Source of the DNA: CAWATZ01 sp963784995
GTDB lineage: Bacteria; Planctomycetota; Planctomycetia; Gemmatales; Gemmataceae
Assembly (NCBI GenBank): GCA_963784995.1
Contig: CAWATZ010000004.1
Span: forward strand, 372,001 to 436,000
Direction of reading: 5' to 3'
DNA: 64,000 bases
Shown here: positions 34,401 to 41,776 of the stretch, one piece after another
How positions within the stretch are numbered: the first letter of the stretch is position 1
Layout of the letters: each line of letters begins with the position of its first letter
Program-made: the position numbers and the translations under genes
The notes under the pieces: model-generated
The model's database searches: none
Told to the model about the DNA's origin: nothing
Seen by the model: only the letters and a program-made list of their open reading frames with translations

Positions 34401-37125
34401 GTCGTACACCGGTGGCACCGACAACACCGACCGGCAGATCACGATCAACGGCGCCGGCGGCGGCACCATCCAGGCGACCGCAGCGGGCACCCTCACTCTC
34501 GCGGTCCCCATCAACAACAGCGGCAATCCGCTGACGTTCGCCACCAACACTGGCAACATTACTGCCTCCGGCATCATCAGCGGCGGCGGCAGCCTGACCA
34601 AGACCGGCAGCGGCACCCTGACGCTGTCGGGCACATCGTCCAACACCTTCACTGGTGCCACCAACGTCAACGGTGGGGTGCTGCTGCTGAACAAGAGCGC
34701 CGGCACCGCTGCCCTCGGGGGCAACACGATCAACGTCAACAGCGGCGGCACGCTCCAGGACGCGGCCGCCAATCAGATCAACAACACCAGCGCCGTCCTG
34801 ACCGTGAACCCGGGCGGCACCTTCATCCTGGCTGGCAACAATGAGACAGTCGGCGTCCTCGCCGGCGGCGGCGCCGTCACCAACAACAGCAATACCACTG
34901 CCACGCTGACGATCGACCATACCTCCAATGGCCCCCTCGTCCTCTTCAGCGGCGTCCTGTCCGACAAGACCACCGGGACGACCACTGGCGCCCTGTCCTT
35001 CACGGTGACCGATTACGCGCATGAGCTACTCGGCGGCACCAGCCCGAACACCTACACCGGCGCCACGAACATCAGCGGCCCCGATGGTGCCCTGGGGCTC
35101 GACAAGAGCGCCGGCACCAACGCCATCAGCGGCAACACGGTCAACGTCAACGCCTACGGAGTGCTGCAACTGTACAACAATGAGCAGATTGTCAACACCG
35201 CTGACCTGACCATCACCGCCGGCGGCATTTTCTACATGGTCGGCTTCAACGAAACCATCGACGCGCTCAACGGCAACGGCACCGTCAGCAACAGTAACAC
35301 CAGCGGCAACAACCATACCGCGACCCTTACCGTCGGCGCGAACAACGCCGTCGCCAACTTCAGTGGTCAGATTGACGACACGGAGTATCCGTCGTACCCT
35401 GCCGCGCTCTTGCTCACCAAGATCGGCACCGGCACCCAGACCCTCAGCGGCACCAACACCTACACCGGGGTCACCAACGTCAACGGCGGGACGCTGACCG
35501 TAACCGGAGTGATCAACAACAACGCCGTCGCCTCGGGCGGCACCGTCAACCTGAACACCGCGGGCGGCACGCTCAATGGCATTGGCACGATCAACGGCAA
35601 CGTGGTGGTCAAGGCGAGCACCTTTGCCAACCCCACGACCATCCAGTCGCTGACGGTGACCCACACCGTCTCTGGCACCGCGTCCATCGCGCTGCAGAGT
35701 GGCGCCATCGACGTGCAGATCGGCACGTCCACGGGCAACGGCGTCAGCGTCCTCAACAATGCCGGCTCGACCGGCGTGTCCGTGGTTTCGGGCTCCAGCG
35801 CCGCCATCTATGACAGCTTCCTCAACGGCAATCACATCGGCATCGACGTCAACGGCGGCATCGCGCTGATCCAGGGAACGCAGCTGAACACCACCTTCAC
35901 GACCGATCCGAACACATCGATCACCGGGTTGCAGGTGGAGAACAGCGCCATTGTCGATGCAGGTCAGCTGGCGGCGTCGGCGACGCCACTGCCAGACGGC
36001 CCGGCCGGCAACGTCGGCTACTACGGCGACATCACCGGTCTGCTCGACGGCGGTGTCGAGTTGGGCAGCACGGCCCACAGCCTCGGCGGCAACACCTTCG
36101 ACGGGTACTCGGTGAGCACCTCCACCACCAACCCCGCGGCCGCCCAGGCCATCCGCGACCTGAACACCGGCCCCAGCAGCACGGTCACGCCCAGGGCCAA
36201 CGGAGTCGAGACGTCGTTCAATTACTCGTCGGTCGGCCCCTTGCTGGGCCGGATGGACCTACCGGCCCAGAACAACACCTTCGGGCTGATCGGTGGGACG
36301 CCCGTGACAACGACGTTCGGGGTCGAGCAGCTGATCTTCCACGATCTGGACACCAGCGCTTACGGCTTCGTGAGCTACGGGACGTCCTCGACGAGCCCGG
36401 CGCAGGTCGTCGGGTCAGTGCAGTATTTCGCCGCCTACTCGAACGCGGCGACGCCGCCCGCGGCGGACGGCTTCGGCACGCTGACCAACGGCACGCAGTC
36501 GTTGACGTCGGGGCAGCAGAAGTCGGTGATCCGCGGCATCGCCGTGACGTTCAACAGCTTTGTGTTCCTGGACCCGAACCTGCTCTCCACAACGTCGAAC
36601 CGGGGCCTGAACCTGCTGCAGGTGAATAGCCCCTACGGCCCCGGCCATAACGCGCTGGTGCTGGCGGGCCTGTCGTCCTCGACGTACTATAACCAGAGTA
36701 ATGGCGACTATACGGTGGTGTTCAACTTCAGCGGCACGGCGACGGAGTTCCAATCGCTGCAGGACGGCAACTACACGCTGCAGTTCAACACGGCGGCGAT
36801 CCAGAGCGGCGGTCCGGGCGGCCCGGCGCTGGGCGGCACCATCGGTGGTGTCGCCGCGGCGTCGTACCAGGCGAACTTCTTCCGCTACTTCGGCGACACC
36901 AACGGCGACGGCAAGGTGAATAACGTCGATCTGACGGTGATGCAGAAGGCGGTCAATACGGTGTCGGGCAGTGCGAACTACCAGGCGTACCTGGACTTCA
37001 GCAACCGCGGCTACATCACCAGCGCCGACTATCAGCAGTTCCAGAAGCGCTACGGGACCGAGCTGATCACCGACCCGACCAGCCCGGAATACGGCAAAAT
37101 CATCACCATCAACCCGGCCGCGTAA
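28417..37125 (+). CDS. Giant secreted glycine-rich/PATR/LamG protein with dockerin-like end
   Basis: The protein has 2902 residues from the ATG at 28417, with RBS AAGGAG. Domain order: a basic N-terminus with LEWLEDRLTP (residues 35-44); a short beta domain; a striking Gly-rich region (about 130-555, GGxGGxGG with Ala/Ser/Asn) like mycobacterial PE_PGRS; PATR-type beta-strand repeats; a LamG/concanavalin-like domain at about 1390-1590 (GLVGLWDGNGNPNDSVGSNN, FTIDAWVKR, IGNRGDDFANSFLGSIEEVQ); more PATR units; the module shared with the previous giant gene (about 2089-2621); and a dockerin-like loop GDTNGDGKVNNVDLTVM near 2825. It is probably extracellular, fibrous and calcium-binding. It is a paralogue of 22234-27294 at both ends. 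Confidence 0.85.
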   Translation: MAAALNWFRKLVKKLLSPESRRRSPRRRHAMPLRLEWLEDRLTPATVVVDTVNLTIGGSSNTVYGTPFTATHVGNVAEFKILGNLNVNPGDTITATGPYSVEFIVGNNVNIPSTAVFNFSASGATAGPAGGGTGGSGASGGNSQFSVGGGGSGGAGGFNESGFDFTGNGSGGDGGSGSISPVGSPGTSGTAGAAGGNGISGGNGLSGNPGNSSSAGGSGINGSGGGAVVSGGAGGSQGIGASGGQGGSGGAVGTGGAAGNDGGGGSGGLPGGNGGVGGNGSSASSAGNGLTGPSGLGGSNTGGTTLALVGGGGGSGGGGGGGGGSGGGGSGGGGGGAGGGGGGGGSGGGLATPSGDGGYGGDGGNGANGGYGGSGGLGGAGGIGGAGGGGGGAFEIEAEGQIVVNGQLLAQGGNGTAGLSGAAFGSGTSGGIPGGFNLGNSGGGGDNGTDFNTGFSVFFGGIGGSAGSTQIAGGDGSAGVVIAGGGGGGGGGGGIGEFGGFGSTGGNGGSGGTGGTGGGGAGGTVEVIGSVVSGSGATVNGSGGIGGNSGGNGRFIFGTDTSGSFGGSTTGVSTTTTTGTVDANPFVSGTPNTPFIPNLVGGAEAFGLTTLTASAFSSVLASEPAGTGAALYRVHIGPTGYANDFTGYDAVFLINTSGGSLSSPQLGAGTAGYLQDLLQEGYLNEPNFGGSGAQTLASLAANGVFMTLVPSGTSPFNASFVEGGTTYSASGVSLANGSVYYLSTPLTYNASSNPTITHYTLEVNSGLLQLVNTSNPSNVLASQPLTNTTSVSITGNSGGSDVLTINFGNSYFSVPGGISFNGGSTIAGVNGGTLDVNGSTFQTITDTLTGPGAGNLLYHPSSGSNLTVTYSGLLPVSTSGTSTNFVINLPAGVTDASLSAGSAGMETISSTSNAFESTTFADPSQSLTINSTAGAADALTINALNSSFTAGLSVNLSNNTSGTSTISLVSPLQVSTTGAASNVAFTAQQINLGAGISTVNGTQAGSVTLAGNVTVTASSQINYGGTSGLSIGTGTNTLTLNNATTLTLTDANAADAGSIASQITGAGGLTKSGPGTLTVSNSGNNYSGLTTISAGTLQLGVTNALPSGANLTVQGGTLDLQGHNQAVNALNVTGNGVVTDTGALVTLTVNGGGIINGATVGVGSNLNLTIGGTTPLVFSNGSISVSASTINNGATFQIGDPATTSITFARNAATTDNGTISFGAPFFINGIVGNGAVLVLATGVLTLSNSNPNSYLGATTVNVGGSLVLGSANALPGGTSLTVNGSLDLNGNSVTVGSLAGAGSITDSGAAATLTVSGGGSFSGNITGANTALTVGGITQTLTLAGNNTYGGTTTINSTDTLKAGSTTAFSANSSVTDNGTLDLNGDGFPAGLVGLWDGNGNPNDSVGSNNGTLVGAPTYTAGLNGQAFSFDGNGQGVALANSANLQTQNFTIDAWVKRASVSGAATNAVFSYGPDGYGFGFYANGQLYLSDIGVSQVESTTPLVTDTQWHNIGVTVSNGTVTFYVDGVADTPITGYSPGYTFGTSPAIGNRGDDFANSFLGSIEEVQFYSGAVSAADIQAIYNNQGANQGGIIVTIGALNGSGSVIDSGAAATLTVTGGGSFNGNITGANTALTVDGGSQTLTLSGDNTFGGATTISGGTLAVNGSITSNTTVTSPGILGGSGIITGNVSGTGTISPGNSPGILTINGNFTPTGTVLLEVNSPYATAGVDYDQIIVSGSVNLSGATLSITGTPTAAAPQTVVTLIKNSSGTSTNPSTSPGNATLIPTVAGGKFEIFYNGGFNGDDVILVDTTTPPIAYVSPTFTGTTGTQIDGDLGTAGVQTATIGINAFTTIGAALSAITSSGQVIVNAGSYAEAANITATQTLTITTSAAVTVNSLTTASGTTVQINGTSLTDGDASSTIVAGLISGAGNLIKQGSGTLTLSNTANTYTGQTTINTGVLSVTKLAAGGSNSSLGATVASTPILLGSATPATLSYTGGTDNTDRQITINGAGGGTIQATAAGTLTLAVPINNSGNPLTFATNTGNITASGIISGGGSLTKTGSGTLTLSGTSSNTFTGATNVNGGVLLLNKSAGTAALGGNTINVNSGGTLQDAAANQINNTSAVLTVNPGGTFILAGNNETVGVLAGGGAVTNNSNTTATLTIDHTSNGPLVLFSGVLSDKTTGTTTGALSFTVTDYAHELLGGTSPNTYTGATNISGPDGALGLDKSAGTNAISGNTVNVNAYGVLQLYNNEQIVNTADLTITAGGIFYMVGFNETIDALNGNGTVSNSNTSGNNHTATLTVGANNAVANFSGQIDDTEYPSYPAALLLTKIGTGTQTLSGTNTYTGVTNVNGGTLTVTGVINNNAVASGGTVNLNTAGGTLNGIGTINGNVVVKASTFANPTTIQSLTVTHTVSGTASIALQSGAIDVQIGTSTGNGVSVLNNAGSTGVSVVSGSSAAIYDSFLNGNHIGIDVNGGIALIQGTQLNTTFTTDPNTSITGLQVENSAIVDAGQLAASATPLPDGPAGNVGYYGDITGLLDGGVELGSTAHSLGGNTFDGYSVSTSTTNPAAAQAIRDLNTGPSSTVTPRANGVETSFNYSSVGPLLGRMDLPAQNNTFGLIGGTPVTTTFGVEQLIFHDLDTSAYGFVSYGTSSTSPAQVVGSVQYFAAYSNAATPPAADGFGTLTNGTQSLTSGQQKSVIRGIAVTFNSFVFLDPNLLSTTSNRGLNLLQVNSPYGPGHNALVLAGLSSSTYYNQSNGDYTVVFNFSGTATEFQSLQDGNYTLQFNTAAIQSGGPGGPALGGTIGGVAAASYQANFFRYFGDTNGDGKVNNVDLTVMQKAVNTVSGSANYQAYLDFSNRGYITSADYQQFQKRYGTELITDPTSPEYGKIITINPAA
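34681..36281 (+). repeat. 1.6-kb duplicated module, copy B
   Basis: Partner of 24847-26447, at about 99 percent identity as judged by eye and with no indels. It starts inside a PATR unit (LLLNKSAGTAALGG) and ends at PAQNNTF. The C-terminal region beyond 36281 is homologous but clearly diverged, so the identity boundary is sharp. Confidence 0.95.
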
Positions 37126-37155
37126 GGTAGCGCCGTCCGGGCCTGAAGATCGCGG

Positions 37156-37201
37156 ACAAACCCCACCCCCTTTCCCCTTGGGGAAGAGGGGTGGGGTTTG
37201 T
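37156..37201. terminator. Strong hairpin between convergent genes
   Basis: The 14-nt perfect arms (ACAAACCCCACCCC at 37156-37169; complement at 37188-37201) can extend further through CCCC/GGGG inside. It lies 30 nt after the stop of the giant gene and 38 nt before the stop of the convergent surface-protein gene. It is suited to serve both as a bidirectional terminator, although no T-tract is present. Confidence 0.65.
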
Positions 37202-37238
37202 GCGTGTCGGCCGTGCGGAACCCTTCTCGGATCGGCTC

Positions 37239-38597
37239 TCAGAAGTTGAAGAACCAGGGCGGGACGATCGTCCACCCGTTCTGGTCGAACTCATTGCCGC
37301 CCGGCAGCTGACTGATGACGGACCCCGTGATCGACCCGACGTTGCCCGGATCCAGTGTCAACGTATCGGAGCCGGTGCCGAAGCGGTAGTTGACATTGAA
37401 CAAGCCTGCGGTCGGAGCGCTCAGGAAGATACTGTCGTCGCCATTGCCGGCCGTCAGGAAGAACGTTCCGGCCGGCGGACCAGACACCGACACGGTATCG
37501 TTGCCGTTGCCCAGCGTCATCCGCAGATAGCCAAAGACGGTTGCGTTCTCCGCGATCGTGTTGTCGCCGTTGCCGCCGGTGATGGTCAGGGAACCGAAGT
37601 TGGTGGCATCGGGGTTGAGGATGATGTCGTTGTCGCCACTGCCAAAAGACAGGTTCATGGCACCATAGACTGTGCCATCGTAGATCGCCAGATTGTTCCC
37701 GTTGCCCGCGGCCAGAGTATAGGTGCCGGCCACCGAGGTTCCGGTGTTCATGGCGATCAGGTTGTTCCCGGTGCCCAGGGAGGCGGAGAAGCTCCCTCCG
37801 ACCGACGCGGGCGCGAAGCCAAAGCCATCCAGGACCACGAAGTCGCCGACGTTGGTTCCGGTCACGCTGACGTTTTTGCCGATCGAACCCAGGATGTCCA
37901 CCGAGGCACCGATCGAGGAACCGGCGTCATTCACGACCAGGCTGCCGCCTATTGAAGTCGGGGAGGCGGCCAAAAACGCCCCGATCGTAACTCCGTTGAT
38001 CCAGGTCGCATTGACGTTGCCCAGGACGGAAGAACCGGGGTTGATAGACAGGCTATTGCCGATAATCCCGGAGGGTCTGTTGCCGACCGCGGAGACAAGG
38101 CCCTTGACGGTCACCGGTGCCAACGTGGTGGTGTCGTTACCGATCTGACCGACGCTGAAGAATTCCTGACCATCGCCCTGGAGGAAGTAGACCGAGCCGT
38201 TGACGTACGCATCGGGACCGCCGATAAGACTGACGGGATATTGCGTCGGCAAGCCGACATTGCCGGAGCCAAGCTCAAAGTAGATGCTGCCGCGGAAAAC
38301 CCCAGGGTCCAACGCGGTACTGTTGAGGTTGAATGTGATGTCGGAACTGTAATGGGACAGGTTTAGATACAGGTTGCCCGTGATGGCGTAGGTGCCCAGA
38401 TTGTGTGTGTAATCCATGACCGTGTAATTGTTTGGCGTCCCCGACACGCGCGTAATCGTGAGGGATTCCGCGGAACCCGTGGCGGTCGGAGTGCCGGTGA
38501 TGTACAGACTCCCGGCGTTGTAGGTCAGTGCCAGGGTGGGACAATCCCGGAATTCCAGATGTTCGAGAACCGGACGGAATCGGCGACGATGTTGCAT
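37239..38597 (-). CDS. LExR-motif surface protein with Gly-Asn-Gly-Asp repeats
   Basis: The protein has 452 residues from the ATG at 38597, chosen over one at 38633 because AGAAAGGG precedes it. The N-terminus QHRRRFRPVLEHLEFRDCP is the same basic-plus-LExR layout as in the giant proteins. The body is beta-rich and low in charge. The last third has repeating GNGDNTI, GSGDNDI, GNGNDTV and GNGDDSI units about 20-25 residues apart, similar to RTX/haemolysin-type calcium-binding repeats. It is probably secreted. It converges on the giant gene across a strong hairpin. Confidence 0.75.
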   Translation of the reverse strand: MQHRRRFRPVLEHLEFRDCPTLALTYNAGSLYITGTPTATGSAESLTITRVSGTPNNYTVMDYTHNLGTYAITGNLYLNLSHYSSDITFNLNSTALDPGVFRGSIYFELGSGNVGLPTQYPVSLIGGPDAYVNGSVYFLQGDGQEFFSVGQIGNDTTTLAPVTVKGLVSAVGNRPSGIIGNSLSINPGSSVLGNVNATWINGVTIGAFLAASPTSIGGSLVVNDAGSSIGASVDILGSIGKNVSVTGTNVGDFVVLDGFGFAPASVGGSFSASLGTGNNLIAMNTGTSVAGTYTLAAGNGNNLAIYDGTVYGAMNLSFGSGDNDIILNPDATNFGSLTITGGNGDNTIAENATVFGYLRMTLGNGNDTVSVSGPPAGTFFLTAGNGDDSIFLSAPTAGLFNVNYRFGTGSDTLTLDPGNVGSITGSVISQLPGGNEFDQNGWTIVPPWFFNF

Positions 38598-39158
38598 GAC
38601 AGGCCCTTTCTGTAGCGGAACAAGCGTGAACATTCACGCACGTGTCCAGGTGGATAGGAAACGCCTGCACTGGAACCGGCGGAGGGAGGCTCTCCACGAT
38701 TCCAGGAATGCGATCAATAATTCCTGCTGCGCTCTTTGCGATCGCGACCAGGAGCATATCCGGCCGCTCTTTCCCAGTCTTTGCAAAGGACACAAAAGTT
38801 TGCCTCAAGAAAAGCATTGCCGCCCGAAATGAAAGGCAAGTCCCGGCTCTTTTGACACATCGACCTTATACCTGTTCTCCCCATTCTTCCCCGTGGGCAT
38901 AACTGCCAAAGGCGGAACCGGTTCGGTTAGCCGCGACGAGGAGCCGCGCAGCGGAGCGTGGGGGCGTCAACGCGCTCCGCTGCGCCGCTGCGAGGCTAAC
39001 GAGGACTGGGGCCACAGCACGTATAATGAAGGGGAGGTTCCTCGCCGGGGGGAAATCCTTGCTTGTCCTCCCCGACGCGGTTTCCTTTAAGAGACAGGGC
39101 GAAAGCAGTGACGCTTACCTTGGAGGGGTGCTTGACGACGCAAGCACCAGGATCAGAG
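38598..39158. other. Intergenic region upstream of the surface protein and the sucA remnant
   Basis: No gene is seen. An imperfect palindrome lies at 38926-39000. From about 39020 to 39158 the DNA looks like a retained promoter and leader of the sucA remnant (GGAGG stretches, then ATG 39159). Confidence 0.4.
38926..39000. repeat. Imperfect inverted repeat GTTAGCC...GGCTAAC
   Basis: The ends GTTAGCC and GGCTAAC and the inner GCGCAGCGGAGCG/CGCTCCGCTGCG segments pair, with a bulge of several bases. It resembles the GCTAACGCGG elements near 7830. Confidence 0.6.
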
Positions 39159-39584
39159 ATGCCGCACGGTGCCGAACACAACCCCAACACCGCCGCGACC
39201 CGGTAGAACCTGGATGCCATCGAGAATGCTTACCAGCGCTGGCGCCGGGACCCCGCCTCCGTGGACAGCAGCTGGCAGTATTTCTTCGAGGGCTTCGAGC
39301 TGTCGCAGCAGTTCAAGCCCTCCGTCCCGGCCGGCCCCGTCGGCGACTCCCGGCTGCAGACCGGCATGGTCCGGCTGATCTACCGCTACCGCGACGTCGG
39401 CCATTTCCTCGCCCACCTCGACCCCCTCAGCGAACCACGCACCAGCCATCCGCTCCTCGACCCGGCACCCTCCGCGAACTGCTCGAGGCCCTCCGCGAGA
39501 CCTATTGCCGGAACGTCGGCGTCGAGTACATGCACATCCAGGACGCCAACGTCCGCGCCTGGCTCCAGGAACGCATCTGGAATG
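39159..39584 (+). pseudogene. sucA: Truncated 2-oxoglutarate dehydrogenase E1 (N-terminal fragment)
   Basis: The ATG at 39159 reads MPHGAEHNPNTAATR, then an in-frame TAG (39204-39206). The same frame continues NLDAIENAYQRWRRDPASVD and SSWQYFFEGFELSQQF, the hallmark N-terminus of E1o, through LIYRYRDVGHFLAHLDPL. A further join near 39455 drops about 30 codons and changes frame before GTLRELLEALRETYCRNVGV, EYMHIQDANVRAWLQERI. After that the gene stops abruptly and recombinase sequence begins. The thiamine-diphosphate catalytic domain is entirely missing. An intact copy presumably exists elsewhere. Confidence 0.8.
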
Positions 39585-40190
39585 CTGTCAACTGCGTGTC
39601 AAGGACGTCAACCTGGCGCGCGGCCAGATCGTCGTGCGCGGCGGCAAGGGGAACAAGGATCGGGTGGTGATGCTGCCCCGGTAGGTGCGCTCCCGCCTGG
39701 AACAGCAGCTGCACTGGCGGCAGCAACTGCATCAGCGCGATCTGGACCGGGGGGTGGCCCGGGTCGATCTGCCCGAGGCCCTGGAGAGAAAGTATCCCCG
39801 AGCGTCCCAGGAGCTGGGCTGGCAGTTTGTCTTCGCCTCGCGGCAACTGTCGGAATGTCCCCGTACCGGCCGGGCCGCCATCACGTTTACCACGCCTCGC
39901 TGCAGCGGGCCGTCAAGCGCGCGGGTGAGGCGGCCGGCCTGAGCCAGGCGATTCACTCGCACGTGTTCCGGCACAGTTTCGCCACGCACCTGGTCGAGCG
40001 CGGCGTGGACATTCGCTCGGTGCAGCAACTCCTGGGTCACGAGAGCCTGGAGACAACCATGATCTATACCCACGTTGCCCGCCAGGGCGTCTGCAGCGTC
40101 CGCAGCCCGCTGGACGAGCTGGAGGAGCTGCGCCCCGAAGAGGTCCAGGCCGCCCTCGACGCGACCCGGAAGCTGGCCGAGGACAACTGA
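39585..40190 (+). pseudogene. Decayed integron-type tyrosine recombinase (C-terminal fragment)
   Basis: From the sucA junction: LRVKDVNLARGQIVVRGGKG, then TAG at 39682 after VVMLPR. Reading on in frame: VRSRLEQQLHWRQQLHQRDL, LPEALERKYPRASQELGWQF and VFASRQLSECPRTGR. A frame change near 39865 leads to HHVYHASLQRAVKRAGEAAG, HSHVFRHSFATHLVERGVDI, LLGHESLETTMIYTHV and VRSPLDELE. The ALERKYP and GWQFVF segment plus the VRSPLD ending are typical of integron integrases. HxxR, the second His and the catalytic Tyr are present. The N-terminal SAM-like domain and first catalytic Arg are lost. No attC array was recognised nearby. Confidence 0.75.
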
Positions 40191-40232
40191 CCTGGAGTCC
40201 TGCAGCACGACCGGGCTACAATCCGCGCGGGA

Positions 40233-40701
40233 ATGCAACCCGTGTCCACCGACCCGCCGGAGACTGCCAATACCAAACGCCTTCCCTTCCCGCAACCAAC
40301 CCTGCCCCTGCGGCAGTGGCAAGAAGTACAAACGCTGCTGCTGGGACAAAGGCTTTACCTGGATCGAGGACGAGACAGGCCAGCTCGGCCGAACCCTCCC
40401 CCTGTCCGCCGAGGACAGCGCCCTGCTCGAACAACAGCGGCTGCGGCTGCGGCAGCATCAGGGCCGTGAGCCCGGTCCGGACGATCGGCTCTTCTTCGAT
40501 GCCCCGCCGCTGGAACAGCTGGAACATCAGATCGCCGAGGCCCTGAAACGAAGCGGGACCGACCCGGCCCTGATCTACGCCTTCGAGCAAACGGGCTTGC
40601 TGGTCAGCGAGGACAACCAGCACCTCATCCCCGAATGCGACTTGCAGGCCTGGTACAACGCCGTCGCCGAATTCCGGCAGAGACAATCGTCCCAACGCTA
40701 G
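40233..40701 (+). CDS. SEC-C zinc-binding motif protein, start-proximal frameshift
   Basis: The conserved part begins RNQPCPCGSGKKYKRCCW, a canonical SEC-C zinc-binding motif (CxCxnCC). About 125 residues of a helical domain follow, ending LQAWYNAVAEFRQRQSSQR. The SEC-C frame has no ATG, GTG or TTG upstream before unrelated sequence, whereas ATG 40233 (MQPVSTDPPETANTKRLP) lies in the neighbouring frame. Removing one C near 40285 joins them directly. It lies 42 nt after the integrase remnant. The role is unknown. Confidence 0.6.
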
Positions 40702-41033
40702 GGTGCAACAATCTTCCCTGACCGTCACGACATTTGGGGGGAAGTGCCAGGAGAGGTCCGGAAGAGAAGGCGTGTGCTGCTGGCGTGTTGGCAATGTCGC
40801 TTTTTTGTCATCCGTGGGGCAAACAGAGACACGCTTGGGCATTTCCTGGGACACCGCCAGGCAAAAAGCGCCGTTGGCGATGTGGCATCCTCAGCGGTTG
40901 GGCACCTGTCACGATCCCCAGGCCGCTCCGCCCGCTCCCGGCGACCAGGGACAGCAAGACCCGGAAGAGGACACGTGTCGCCAGCGCACCGTCACCAAAC
41001 CGGTGCAAACGGTGCCAATGACACCGATGCGGA
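40702..41033. other. Intergenic region
   Basis: Open frames exist here on both strands, but none has a start with an RBS or recognisable protein character. No palindrome or promoter stood out. I see nothing assignable. Confidence 0.35.
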
Positions 41034-41711
41034 TCACCCCAGGAAGCACCGCAGCACCCGTTGCGGATCGCCCAGGTCCTCGACCAGGACGTCCGGCCGA
41101 TGCTGGGCCAGTTCGGCCGCCTCGTGCCAGCCGGTGGCCACGGCCGCCGACCGGGCCCCGACAGACCGGGCACAGCGAATGTCCAGCGGCGTGTCGCCGA
41201 TGACCCAGACCTGTTCCAGGTGGACCTTCGCGCCGTGCAGCCGCTGGACCTCGACCAGCACCGAACGGGCCACGTCGTCGCGGTCGTGATGGTCGTCGCC
41301 GTAGCCGCCCAGGGCAAAGTAATGGTTCAGTCCGAAATGGCCGAGCTTGGCCTGGGCCCCCTCCCGCGTGTTGCCGGTCAGCAGACCCAGGACGGTATTG
41401 CCGCGCTCGCGCAGCAAGCACAGCAGCTCGACCACGCCGGGCAGCACCTTGCCGCCGCAGCGCTCCAGACAATCGGGCAGGTGCCGCAGATAGGCCTCGG
41501 CCAGCCGCTGCCGGTTCGCGGACGTGTCGGCGATGGCGTGCGTCTGGAACAGGTCGTGGACGATGGCCCGGTCGGTCCGGCCGCCCAGCAGCATCCGGTC
41601 GATGGCGTATTCAATGCCAAAGGCACTGGCCAGGGCCTGCTCCAGGGCGGCCCGGCCGGCGCCGCCGCTGGAGATCAGTGTTCCATCAATGTCGAACAGA
41701 CAGATCAGCAT
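41034..41711 (-). CDS. HAD-family phosphatase, phosphoglycolate-phosphatase-like
   Basis: The protein has 225 residues from the ATG at 41711. The frame is open further upstream into the permease gene but that part is not coding. Motif I FDIDGTLISSGG carries the nucleophile Asp8 and Asp10. A helical cap (C1 type) follows, then LLTGNTREGAQAKL (motif II, Thr), and VWVIGDTPLDIRCA (motif IV), with an intervening Lys/Arg stretch. The layout matches the Gph/PGPase-like HAD group. It is probably a cytoplasmic small-molecule phosphatase. It lies downstream of the permease gene on the same strand. Confidence 0.85.
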   Translation of the reverse strand: MLICLFDIDGTLISSGGAGRAALEQALASAFGIEYAIDRMLLGGRTDRAIVHDLFQTHAIADTSANRQRLAEAYLRHLPDCLERCGGKVLPGVVELLCLLRERGNTVLGLLTGNTREGAQAKLGHFGLNHYFALGGYGDDHHDRDDVARSVLVEVQRLHGAKVHLEQVWVIGDTPLDIRCARSVGARSAAVATGWHEAAELAQHRPDVLVEDLGDPQRVLRCFLG

Positions 41712-41776
41712 GGTCACCAGAATGAAGGTTCGGAGTCGTGACAACAAGCTCTTTGATTGTACCAACTTGCTGGTCG

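Noticed and set aside
40702..41033. attC sites downstream of the integrase remnant
   Set aside because: No pair of inverted core sites (GTTRRRY type) with the expected imperfect palindrome was recognised. A covariance search would be needed to exclude weak ones.
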